Positions 1-7,500 of a DNA stretch of 8,304 nt are shown piece after piece; position 1 is the first letter of the stretch; every line of letters begins with the position of its first letter. Source of the DNA: CAJXZP01 sp963974475 (lineage in GTDB: Bacteria; Bacteroidota; Bacteroidia; Flavobacteriales_G; Salibacteraceae); contig CAXBCR010000047.1 of assembly GCA_963974475.1 (NCBI GenBank), positions 1 to 8,304 on the forward strand, given 5' to 3'. The position numbers were made by a program, and so were the translations under genes. Below the pieces are notes generated by a model, which did not search any database, was not told the DNA's origin, and saw only the letters and a list, made by a program, of their open reading frames with translations.

Positions 1-941
1 ATAATCGCAGAATCTGTACTGCCATTGCTCCAAGCAAAGCTAGCGCGTGAAAAATTAGCGTTGAGTACAACAGAATTTCCGTTACAAATCACGGTGTCGT
101 TACCTAAATCAACCATTGGAATAGTATCGGTTTCTACCAAAATGGTATCCGCATCAGCGCCACAGAGATTTGTGATGGTTACCGAATAATTACCAGCAGA
201 ATGTACCCAAAGCGTGTCGGTTACCGAAGCATCACTCCACGCATACGAACCAAAAAGGGTAGTGTCGCTCAAAGCAATGGTATCACCCAAACACACTACG
301 GTGTCGTTGCCTAAATTAGCCGTTGGAGGTGACAAAAACCACGATTGAATGGTATCAGAAAACGAACCACACAGATTTGTGGTAGTGACTGAAATTAAAC
401 CACTTGCGGTAATGGTATCAAAATTTGTGGTGTCACCATTCATCCACAAATAAGAACTCAGCGTATCATACGCATTTAAAACCAAGGTGTCACCCACGCA
501 AAGCGTGGTATCCGCGCCCAATTCAAAAAGCGGGGCATGGGTAAAATTAACCACCACGGTATCGGAATCTGCTCCGCAAAAATTGAGTGTAGAAACGTAA
601 AAAGTATCTTGGGTTGTAGCCCAAATAGTGGGCGTAGTATCACTGGTACTCCACAAATAGGAACCGCTTTGAATAGTAGCATCTAAAAACAAAGAATCAC
701 CATCACACATCAGTGTGTCATTTGGTAAATGAACCAATGCCGGGATTAAAGAATCAATCACAATGGTGTCGTAAGCTACGCCACAAATACTTGATATAGC
801 GATAGAAAAAGTATCTGCTTGTAAAATTTTAATACTCATGGAAGAATCGCCCGTGCTCCACAAATAGTTGAAACTGGTATCGTTAAACAGTAGTTGCATA
901 CTATCTCCTTCGCATAAAATGGTGTCGTTGCCTAGGTTGGC
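1..941 (-). repeat. In-frame 207-bp (69-residue) Ig-like repeats, four complete and one partial
   Basis: The Asp of the (N/A)DT motif falls at residues 468, 537, 606, 675 and 744, exactly 69 apart each time. The Trp of the Y/F-x-W motif is at 490, 559, 628, 697 and 766. The first Cys is at 472, 541, 610, 679 and 748, and the second at 515, 584, 653 and 722, always 43 residues after the first. The two cysteines could form a disulfide in each domain. Outside these positions the residues differ considerably, so the units are diverged protein repeats rather than recent DNA copies. The array continues past the left edge, so its total number is unknown. Confidence 0.9.
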
Positions 942-2327
942 TATAGGAGTGGGGTTGATGCGAATAGTGTCGTTAATAGTGTCTGAAACGCAACCGCTAA
1001 ACACAATAACCTCAATAGGATACAGCCCATACTGATTAAAAACATGGAGCGGTATCACGTCTTTGCTTGTGTTTAATGCTCCTGAAGCAGGATCTCCGAA
1101 ATTCCATGCGACAGAGTCTATAAAATTGGTGTCACTTAAAAACAGGTTAATGGTATCGTATTGGCAAAAAAGGCTGTCTGTGAGGACATTTCGGTGGACG
1201 AATAGGTTTGGGAGCATGGTGGGGAAGCCTGCACCGGTTTGTGCATTACAGTTAAAACTTTGATTTACAAAATTACAAGCTGCACCTAGGTTGTTAGGAT
1301 TGTCTATTGATGCTAAAACTTGTCCTGCAAAACGGCTAATGTAAATAATGTGATTTGGAGCGAGGGCTATATCATTGAGATTTGCTCCAGAAGTGGATGG
1401 TGAAGGATAGTTGGCAATAATAGCGGCAGAGTTAGAAATAGTTGCGGGATTTCCTGAGCTAAAATCAAATTGTAATAGGCAACTTCTCCCGGTTATGTAT
1501 AATTTGGATAAATCAGCAGAGAACTGAGATGCAAATGGGTATCGATAAGTAATATTGCTAGGGTAATTTAGCTGGAAATTATTTGAAAGAAGGCCCGTAG
1601 TATTATCGAAAGAGTAATGTTCCATAATGCTATCCAATGCAAAACAATTAATAAGATGTTTACTATCTGATGAGAATTTTAAAGTTCCATTCCCAAACCC
1701 GTAGAACCCCCAACCTGTTTTATTAGGTCCCAAACTGGAGATTATAGGGGGACCAATACCTGAGGAGCTAATTTGGCGGGCATGGTAAATATTGGTATCT
1801 GCCATCTGGTAAATTATCCAATAATCTTTGTTGTTAGCATGTCGAGTCATTCCAAAACCACCCACAATATTAGAGTCAACTGAAATGGCTTTTTGAACAA
1901 CTTCTCCTTGCCCGTTATTGGCTTTCATATTAATAATACTATACTCCAGTTCCAAATGAACGTTTGGATAAATAAATTCGTTTATAATTGAAAATACATA
2001 GAATAAAGAATCGTTACATGGGAAAGGAACTATGTTTACGCTTTGAATATGGTTTGTGTTTCTTGGAACAGGGTTTATTCCATTAATTAAAGAGCTATGA
2101 TTTCCATTAAAAATTTCTGCTCCATTCAAATAAAAAAGCAAGTTGCCATTTTTATCCGAAATGGTTGCTGCTGAATTAGTACCTACTGTGGAACTGACAC
2201 TTTGCAAAGGTAATCCTGAACTAAAATTTAGTTGAATGTAATCACCAAAGCACCAATTATTATACTCTCCTTGCCCAAAAAGGGAAGAAAAACCTAAGAC
2301 AAACAATATGGTGACGAGTTTTTTCAA
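1..2327 (-). CDS. Large secreted PKD/Ig-like repeat surface protein, probable T9SS cargo (3' end beyond window)
   Basis: Hand translation gives an open frame of 775 codons without a stop, running off the left edge. The start is TTG at 2327; an in-frame TGA lies seven codons upstream and no ATG is available. It gives a signal peptide at residues 1-19 (KKLVTILFVLGFSSLFGQ after the start). Residues 20-375 resemble the N-terminal domain of Bacteroidota proteins that carry a gliding-motility-associated C-terminal (type B T9SS) domain: NNWCFG at 23-28, then AATISDKNGNLLFY, a later IVPFPCNDSLFYVF, and GFPTMLPNLF near 367-376. Residues 380-460 look like a PKD domain (WNFGDP at 408-413, YGLYPIEVIV at 433-442). 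From about 463 on there are Ig-like repeats of 69 residues with LGNDT, C-x-G-D, Y-x-W and C-G-x-x-x-D-T motifs. The sorting domain itself is not visible, so export by T9SS is inferred from the family. The role could be adhesion or gliding; the sequence does not decide. A hairpin sits in the leader. Confidence 0.9.
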   Translation of the reverse strand, partial: MKKLVTILFVLGFSSLFGQGEYNNWCFGDYIQLNFSSGLPLQSVSSTVGTNSAATISDKNGNLLFYLNGAEIFNGNHSSLINGINPVPRNTNHIQSVNIVPFPCNDSLFYVFSIINEFIYPNVHLELEYSIINMKANNGQGEVVQKAISVDSNIVGGFGMTRHANNKDYWIIYQMADTNIYHARQISSSGIGPPIISSLGPNKTGWGFYGFGNGTLKFSSDSKHLINCFALDSIMEHYSFDNTTGLLSNNFQLNYPSNITYRYPFASQFSADLSKLYITGRSCLLQFDFSSGNPATISNSAAIIANYPSPSTSGANLNDIALAPNHIIYISRFAGQVLASIDNPNNLGAACNFVNQSFNCNAQTGAGFPTMLPNLFVHRNVLTDSLFCQYDTINLFLSDTNFIDSVAWNFGDPASGALNTSKDVIPLHVFNQYGLYPIEVIVFSGCVSDTINDTIRINPTPIANLGNDTILCEGDSMQLLFNDTSFNYLWSTGDSSMSIKILQADTFSIAISSICGVAYDTIVIDSLIPALVHLPNDTLMCDGDSLFLDATIQSGSYLWSTSDTTPTIWATTQDTFYVSTLNFCGADSDTVVVNFTHAPLFELGADTTLCVGDTLVLNAYDTLSSYLWMNGDTTNFDTITASGLISVTTTNLCGSFSDTIQSWFLSPPTANLGNDTVVCLGDTIALSDTTLFGSYAWSDASVTDTLWVHSAGNYSVTITNLCGADADTILVETDTIPMVDLGNDTVICNGNSVVLNANFSRASFAWSNGSTDSAI

Positions 2328-2343
2328 ATGGTGATTATAAATT

Positions 2344-2380
2344 CAAAAAGCTACAAAGAAACCTTGGCTTCTTTGTAGCT
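2344..2380 (-). terminator. Terminator-like hairpin in the leader of the surface-protein gene
   Basis: Positions 2349-2360 and 2369-2380 are perfect 12-bp inverted repeats (AGCTACAAAGAA / TTCTTTGTAGCT) around an 8-nt loop. Read on the minus strand the stem is followed directly by TTTTG, giving a short U-tract; on the plus strand no T-run follows. It therefore looks like a minus-strand intrinsic terminator. It lies only 21 nt before the TTG start at 2327, with no minus-strand gene for about 750 bp upstream. It may act as an attenuator, a leader structure or an insulator against read-through; which of these is inference. Confidence 0.6.
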
Positions 2381-2433
2381 AATATACATTAATTCCGGTA
2401 ACCTAAAACAGGTCGCTTCGAGTCAATCCCCCT

Positions 2434-2477
2434 AGATTATTCGCAAGCTCATAATCTTCCCCCTCCTCCAAGGGGGA
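2434..2477. repeat. Two adjacent small inverted repeats, possible dispersed palindromic element
   Basis: AGATTAT (2434-2440) pairs with ATAATCT (2451-2457) across a 10-nt loop. It is followed immediately by TCCCCC (2458-2463) pairing with GGGGGA (2472-2477) across an 8-nt loop. C-rich/G-rich palindromes of the CCCCCTCCTCCAAGGGGG type recur between genes in many Bacteroidota genomes, as far as I recall; whether this one is multicopy cannot be seen here. Confidence 0.45.
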
Positions 2478-2576
2478 CTTACTTGTGGGTTGTTTTTTAG
2501 TGGGTGGTAGGAGCAGGAATTGGGTGATTTTCGAGTAACTTGGCCTGGCGAATTGAATTACATTTTGGATTACAGC

Positions 2577-2681
2577 AATCAAAATTCTTTAATTCATTTT
2601 TTTTTCACTTCAACATTCATCATTCCTTGTTGGATATTCGAAATTGTTTCTAAAAGCAAATACGTAAATTGAATGTCAAGG
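2577..2681. repeat. Direct repeat, copy A (partner at 2876-2970)
   Basis: Copies A and B both begin AATCAAAATTC and end GTCAAGG. They share an identical 47-bp core (six T's followed by 2606-2646 in A; six T's followed by 2895-2935 in B). They differ by a longer T-run plus about 9 extra bases near the start of A and by scattered substitutions after the core. The offset between the cores is 289 bp. The minus-strand reading of the core (ATATCCAACAAGGAATGATG) resembles dispersed intergenic repeats I recall from Flavobacteria; function unknown. Confidence 0.85.
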
Positions 2682-2719
2682 TGCGACTAAACGAAAAGCA
2701 ATCATTGTCGCGCTTTGAC
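2675..2719 (+). repeat. 13-bp imperfect hairpin with two G·U pairs at the end of repeat A
   Basis: GTCAAGGTGCGAC (2675-2687) pairs with GTCGCGCTTTGAC (2707-2719) across a 19-nt loop. Eleven positions are Watson-Crick and two are G·T. In a plus-strand RNA the two odd pairs become G·U wobbles, whereas in a minus-strand RNA they would be C·A mismatches. If this structure acts as RNA, it is therefore better on the plus strand. Its left arm overlaps the last seven bases of repeat A. No T-run follows, so it is not a typical terminator. Confidence 0.5.
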
Positions 2720-2749
2720 TAGACCAGAATAGGAAAAACCAAAACCTCA

Positions 2750-2805
2750 AGTTTGGTGCTCCGGACACTGAGCGGAGCCGAGGTGCGCGGAGCCTTTGCC
2801 AAACT
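2750..2805. repeat. Two-part long inverted repeat around a GACACTGAGCGGAGCC motif
   Basis: AGTTTGG (2750-2756) pairs with CCAAACT (2799-2805). Just inside, GCTCCG (2758-2763) can pair either with CGGAGC at 2773-2778 (9-nt loop) or with CGGAGC at 2788-2793 (long loop). It is much more GC-rich than its surroundings. GACACTGAGCGGAGCC-like sequences occur as dispersed intergenic repeats in many bacterial genomes, to my recollection, which suggests an inserted repeat element. Confidence 0.5.
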
Positions 2806-2833
2806 ATTTCCAAAGTTGCAGGATTCTTTGAAT

Positions 2834-2850
2834 AAACTTTGGCAAAGTTT
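2834..2850. repeat. 17-bp near-perfect palindrome
   Basis: AAACTTTG (2834-2841) and CAAAGTTT (2843-2850) are perfect inverted repeats around a single G. GGCAAAG inside it (2841-2847) is also the reverse complement of CTTTGCC at 2794-2800, so the two neighbouring inverted repeats can pair with each other. It could be a site for a dimeric DNA-binding protein or part of the same repeat element. Confidence 0.45.
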
Positions 2851-2875
2851 TATAAACCTAAACCTTTCTTAGAAA

Positions 2876-2970
2876 AATCAAAATTCCGTTTTTTCACTTC
2901 AACATTCATCATTCCTTGTTGGATATTCGAAATTGGTTTTCAAAGCAAATGAGTAAATTGAAAGTCAAGG
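2876..2970. repeat. Direct repeat, copy B (partner at 2577-2681)
   Basis: It has the same orientation as copy A and the same ends (AATCAAAATTC and GTCAAGG), with an identical 47-bp core ending at 2935. Unlike copy A, it has no hairpin at its right end: the bases after GTCAAGG differ completely. The two copies bracket 194 bp that hold the inverted repeats. Confidence 0.85.
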
Positions 2971-3059
2971 AACTCTGGTAATACGCGGTAAATTTCTGAA
3001 AATGAGGGAAAATATTGGCTTTTCAATCTTGCGATGAACAGTCGTTATTGGCAACGGTG

Positions 3060-3105
3060 AAAAATTATAAAAAATAAAAGCCTGAAACGAAAACGCTTCA
3101 GGCTT
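3060..3105 (-). terminator. Intrinsic terminator of the ileS–lspA–62-aa gene cluster
   Basis: AAGCCTGAA (3078-3086) pairs with TTCAGGCTT (3097-3105) in a perfect 9-bp stem around a 10-nt loop, which can itself form a small CG/CG stem. On the minus strand the stem is followed by TTTATTTTTTATAATTTTT, a strong U-rich tail. It lies 28 nt after the stop codon of the 62-residue gene. The plus-strand side lacks a T-run, so it acts on minus-strand transcripts. Confidence 0.9.
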
Positions 3106-3133
3106 GATTAAACATTTGATAAGAATTTAATGA

Positions 3134-3322
3134 CTAGATAAATGGTGCAACCACTTCTCTAAGCACAGCTTGGTGTTCGGATGCAAATTGAACCAGTCCC
3201 CAAGTATATAACAACATTAATTCTTCTTTTTGTAAGGCCTTTGTAGCCTTGATAAGTTCCTTTCTAAATAGTCCTTTATCAAAGCTTACCTTTTTTAACA
3301 CATATTTTGTTAAGTTCAACAT
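3134..3322 (-). CDS. Small 62-residue protein of unknown function
   Basis: The ATG at 3322 is preceded by GGGAG with a 4-nt gap, an unusually good Shine-Dalgarno-like site for this organism, and the stop is TAG. The protein starts MLNLTKYVLKKVSFDKGLFRK in its first 21 residues. It is rich in Lys, Leu and Glu, has no cysteine, signal peptide or membrane segment, and reads as mostly helical (about residues 17-50). The gene lies 130 nt after lspA, and a strong terminator follows 28 nt behind it, which supports it as a real last gene of the transcript. The KYVLKKVSFDKxLFxKEL pattern resembles small hypothetical proteins I recall from Bacteroidota, but I cannot name a family or function. It could have its own promoter in the 3323-3452 gap; I see no clear one. 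Confidence 0.75.
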   Translation of the reverse strand: MLNLTKYVLKKVSFDKGLFRKELIKATKALQKEELMLLYTWGLVQFASEHQAVLREVVAPFI

Positions 3323-3452
3323 AAGCTCCCGTATTAGGTTTCCCGAAAATACGAAATTCTGATGATTCTAGCGGACGAAAATTGAACTGATCCGTTTATA
3401 AGAGTGTTAAAAAAAGTAAAGCAGCTGATTTATAGAATGATAGAAGGGTGGG

Positions 3453-4079
3453 CTATTCACCTGTTGAATCTGGAGCGATTTCGCTAGTAAAAAATCGTTT
3501 TTGAAATAGAATAATTAGCGCTACTCCAATGGTAATAGCCGAATCTGCAATATTAAAAACAGGTCTGAAAAACATAAAGTACTCGTCTCCCCAAATGGGT
3601 ACCCAACTAGGGAACCATCCATCTATCATCGGGAAATAGAGCATGTCAACTACTCGGCCATAGAGCATATCGGCATAGCCATCGCCAAAGGCAACTTTCT
3701 GTGCAATATGAGCCGAAGATTCTGTGAAAATCTGACCGTAAAACACAGAATCTAAAATGTTGCCCAACGCACCAGCAAAAATAAACCCCATAGCAGTTAA
3801 GAAGCCCTTATGCGCGTTCTCTTTACTTAGTTTTACAATATACCAGCCAATACCAATGATGGCGACAATACGAAAGATACTTAGAATTATTTTACCATAA
3901 TCACCGCCTAGCTCCATACCAAAGGCCATTCCCGGATTTTCGGTAAAATGGATAATAAACCAATCGGCAATACGGTATTCTTGACCTAAATACATATTGG
4001 TCTTGACCCAGATTTTACTCCATTGGTCTATGACTAAAACCACAACAGCCACAATGGCTGGAATGGTTAAGCGCTGCAT
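3453..4079 (-). CDS. lspA: Lipoprotein signal peptidase (signal peptidase II)
   Basis: This inner-membrane aspartic protease cuts the signal peptide from prolipoproteins after the lipobox Cys has received its diacylglyceryl group. The 208-residue sequence has the family blocks in order: DQWSK at 18-22, NPGMAFG at 48-54, GALGNILD at 103-110, GRVVDML at 141-147 and FNIADSAITIG at 175-185. The expected catalytic aspartates are D145 and D179. Hydrophobic segments lie at about 5-20, 63-84, 93-115 and 181-194. The stretch between the third and fourth segments (about 114-172) is longer than in E. coli LspA (about 165 residues in total), a feature I associate with Bacteroidota members. The gene starts 42 nt after the DksA-like gene, with the ATG at 4079 and no obvious Shine-Dalgarno. 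The ileS–lspA association is widespread in bacteria. Confidence 0.97.
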   Translation of the reverse strand: MQRLTIPAIVAVVVLVIDQWSKIWVKTNMYLGQEYRIADWFIIHFTENPGMAFGMELGGDYGKIILSIFRIVAIIGIGWYIVKLSKENAHKGFLTAMGFIFAGALGNILDSVFYGQIFTESSAHIAQKVAFGDGYADMLYGRVVDMLYFPMIDGWFPSWVPIWGDEYFMFFRPVFNIADSAITIGVALIILFQKRFFTSEIAPDSTGE

Positions 4080-4121
4080 GTAATTTTGATTTCTGATAAG
4101 ACGAATCTTGGGAGAGAAAAA

Positions 4122-4496
4122 TTACCCTCTCTTGTTTTTGGCCTCAATACTTAAAGTAGCGTGAGGTACAATCATTAATCTTTGTTTCGAAATTAATTTT
4201 CCAGTATCTCTACACACACCGTACGTTTTATTTTGAATTCTTATAAGCGCATTATTTAGGCTTGTAATAAATTTTTCTTGACGCCCTGCAAGTTGCGAAG
4301 TTTCTTCTCTACTTAAGGTGTCAGACCCATCTTCCATCATTTTAAATGAAGGTGAGGTATCTTCTGTACCGTTGTTATCATGAGAAATAGCCGCGGTCAG
4401 CATTTCTAAATCTTTTTTAGCCTCTACTATTTTTTCTTCAATTAAGGCTTTAAACTCTTGTAATTCCTCGTCTGAATATCTATTTTTTTCTGACAT
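4122..4496 (-). CDS. DksA/TraR-family protein with degenerate zinc-finger region
   Basis: The family binds RNA polymerase in the secondary channel and adjusts transcription initiation, often with ppGpp. This 124-residue protein has a long charged helical N-terminal half (about 8-37), then an acidic segment with DGSDTLSREE at 57-66. That segment resembles the D-x-x-D-x-A tip of the DksA coiled coil, but has Leu62 where E. coli DksA has Ala76. A second helix (about 64-90) precedes the C-terminal part YGVCRDTGKLI, with PHATLS at 111-116. Classical members have four zinc-binding Cys; only C95 remains here, so zinc binding by the usual C4 site is unlikely. In my memory this CxxT…HATLS form is common in Bacteroidota. 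It starts 20 nt after ileS and is followed by lspA, a conserved order in this phylum. The family call is firm; equivalence to E. coli DksA is not. Confidence 0.92.
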   Translation of the reverse strand: MSEKNRYSDEELQEFKALIEEKIVEAKKDLEMLTAAISHDNNGTEDTSPSFKMMEDGSDTLSREETSQLAGRQEKFITSLNNALIRIQNKTYGVCRDTGKLISKQRLMIVPHATLSIEAKNKRG

Positions 4497-4516
4497 AATT
4501 TAATATTTTATATCCT

Positions 4517-7500
4517 TTATATTTTGGTTACAACCATTTGTGTTGTAAGCCCTTCTTCTAATTCAATGTCTATTGCATCTGGATCAGATAAAGTGTCTAT
4601 AAAGGTAAGATTTTCTGTTAATGTTTCCGAACAAATATAATCGAAATTGCTATCCACACTAGCTTTTAATAAATCTTGTTGTTGAATGGTAATGTTAATT
4701 TTATGTGTCACTTCAAAACCTTGGTCTTTTCGGGTATTTTGAATTCGGTTAACCAGCTCACGTGCAATACCTTCTTGGTGTAGTTCTTCGCTGATATGAA
4801 TATCTAAAGCCACCGTTATTTGGTCATCGCTCATCACTAACCAACCTTCCACATCTTGAGTGCTAATTTCTACATCTTCTAACGTAAGTGTTAGCGTTTC
4901 AGATGCAATGGCCAACTCATATTTACCTGTGTTTTCAAGCTGCGCAATTTCATCACTACCGAAATCTTTTACCGCATTGGCAATTGCTTTCATGTGGCGA
5001 CCAAATTTAGGCCCTAATGTTTTGAAATTAGGCTTAATGTTTTTCACCAGAATATCCGAATCTTCCTCCATAAAAGCAACCTCTTTCAAATTGGTTTCTG
5101 TCTTAATAAGCTCAGAAACTGCTTTGATTTGTGCTTTTTGGTGCTCATCTTTAACCGGAATCATTACTTTTTGTAACGGTTGGCGTACGCGAAGGTTTTC
5201 TCGTTTACGTAACGATAAAATCATAGAAGATGCTTTTTGCGCAATCTCCATACGTTCCTCTAGCTCTTTGTCAATAGCCGTTTCATTCACTTCAGGAAAT
5301 TTGGACAAGTGTACTGATAAGGAGGTGTTTTTACCAGTAACAGCATTCAAATCTTTAAATAAACGATCACTATAGAAAGGCGCTAACGGAGCCGAAATTT
5401 TGGCAATGGTTTCCAAACACGTATACACCGTTTGGTATGCCGAAATTTTGTCTTGTCCGTAATCACCACGCCAAAAACGTTTACGCGATAAACGAATATG
5501 CCAGTTGGATAAATGATCCACTACAAATTCCTGTATCAAGCGCCCCACTTTGGTTGGCTCGTAATCGGCATAAGCTGCGTCTACAATTTTAACCAGCGAA
5601 TTTAGCTTACTTAAAATCCACAAATCAATTTCTGGTCGGTCGGTAATATCTTCTTCTTTGTATGTAAATTCATCCACATTGGCATATAGCGTAAAGAATG
5701 AATACGTATTTTGGAGTGCGCGGAAAAACTTACGTTGAACTTCCGTAATTCCGTCCAAATCAAATTTCAGGTTATCCCATGGTTGAGCGTTCGTAATCAT
5801 ATACCAACGCGTAGCATCCGGACCGTATTTAGCCAGTGTCTCAAATGGATCAATGGTGTTACCCAAGCGTTTCGACATTTTCACCCCATTCTTATCCAAT
5901 ACAAGTCCATTGGAAATCACGTTTTTATAAGCTACCGAATCAAAAACCATGGTTCCAATTGCGTGAAGCGTATAAAACCATCCACGGGTTTGATCCACTC
6001 CTTCCGCAATAAAATCGGCTGGGAAAGCTTTGTTTTCGTCAATTTTGTCTTTGTTTTCAAATGGATAATGCCATTGTGCATAAGGCATAGAGCCTGAATC
6101 AAACCAAACGTCAATCAAATCGGCTTCACGCTTCATTGGTTCTCCTTTGCTTGAAACTAAAATGATGTTGTCTGCAAAAGGACGGTGTAAATCCACAGCA
6201 TCGTAGTTTTCATCGCTCATGTTTCCGGCTTCAAATGAAGCATACGGATTTTCGGTCATAAAACCAGCTGCCACCGATTTATTGATTTCATTACACAATT
6301 CTTCTACCGAACCAATGCAAATTGTTTCGTCTGCTTCTTCAGTTTGCCAAAGCGGTAAAGGAATTCCCCAATAGCGTGAACGAGATAAATTCCAATCGTT
6401 CAAGTTTTTCAACCAGTTGCCAAACCTTCCTGTACCGGTTGATTTTGGTTTCCAGTTAATGGTATCATTCAATTCACTCATACGCTCTTTTTTCTCGGTA
6501 GCTTTCACAAACCAAGAATCCAAAGGGTAGTATAAAATAGGTTTATCTGTACGCCAGCAATGAGGATAGCTGTGTTCGTATTTTTCTACTTTAAATGCTC
6601 TATTTTCTGTTTTTAATTTAATGGCAATTTCCACATCCACACTTTGGTCAGGAGCTTCGCCATCATTGTAATATTCGTTTTTAACGTATTTACCAGCAAA
6701 TTCACCCATTTGGGCTACAAAGCGACCTTGTAAATCTACCAATGGGACTGGGTTTCCGTTTCCGTCTTCAATCAACATGGGAGGAACACCGGCAGTTTTA
6801 GCAACCATCGCATCATCTGCTCCAAATGTAGGTGCAATGTGCACGATTCCTGTACCATCTTCGGTGGTTACAAAGTCTCCTGCGATAATACGGAATGCTT
6901 GGTCAGCGGCATCCATCGGTTGGGTATACGGTAGCAATTGTTCAAAACGTAAATCAATCAAATCTTTTCCTACATAAGCAGAAACAACTTGGTATGGAAT
7001 CTTTTTGTTTTCAGAAGAATACGCAGCAAAATCTTCATCCGTACCTTCAAAATATTTACCGCTAAAAGTTTTACTTACCAATGCCTTTGCAACCAAAACA
7101 TTCATAGGTTCGAACGTGTATTGGTTAAAAGTTTTTACTAAAACATACTCTATTTTAGGCCCAACAGCCAAAGCAGTATTAGATGGAAGTGTCCAAGGAG
7201 TAGTGGTCCAAGCCATGGCGAAAACCTCATTCAAATCTCCAAAAAGGGATGTGAACTTAGCATCTTTCACCAAATTGAATTGGGCTACAATGGTGGTGTC
7301 TTTTACGTCCTGATACGTTCCGGGCAAGTTTAATTCGTGCGAACTTAACCCCGTTCCTGCCTTTGGCGAATACGGTTGAATGGTGTAGCCTTTGTACAAC
7401 ATTTCTTTGGTGTAAAGCTGTTTTAACAACCACCAAACCGATTCAATATATTTGGTTTTGTAGGTTACATACGGATCTTCCATATCTACCCAATACCCCA

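Larger units (their letters stand above)
2328..3077. other. 750-bp gene-free segment rich in repeats and hairpins
   Basis: No reading frame on either strand looks like a gene here. The segment holds the leader hairpin (2349-2380), two small inverted repeats (2434-2477), two direct repeats of about 100 bp (2577-2681 and 2876-2970) and, between or touching them, three further inverted repeats. Positions 2971-3061 show nothing recognisable. I found no good match to the Bacteroidota promoter pattern (TTG and TAnnTTTG) for the gene starting at 2327; the nearest -7-like sequence, TAGCTTTT, overlaps the leader hairpin. Confidence 0.7.

Noticed and set aside
476..682. 68-codon minus-strand ORF
   Set aside because: It lies in another frame inside the large Ig-like repeat gene, whose frame has clear domain motifs.
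1063..1263. 66-codon plus-strand ORF
   Set aside because: It is antisense to the PKD-domain part of the large minus-strand gene and has no features of its own.
3395..3452. Terminator directly after lspA (T-rich run on the minus strand)
   Set aside because: The only nearby symmetry is the short CAGCTG; there is no stem adequate for an intrinsic terminator, and the 62-residue gene with a true terminator follows.
4860..5375. 171-codon plus-strand ORF, and the other plus-strand ORFs at 5711-6097, 6777-6977, 7005-7313 and 7363-7581
   Set aside because: All are antisense to ileS and have low-complexity composition without recognisable domains.
5932..6114. 60-codon minus-strand ORF inside ileS
   Set aside because: It is out of frame with the strongly conserved ileS sequence (WFDSG and EGVDQTRGWF regions).
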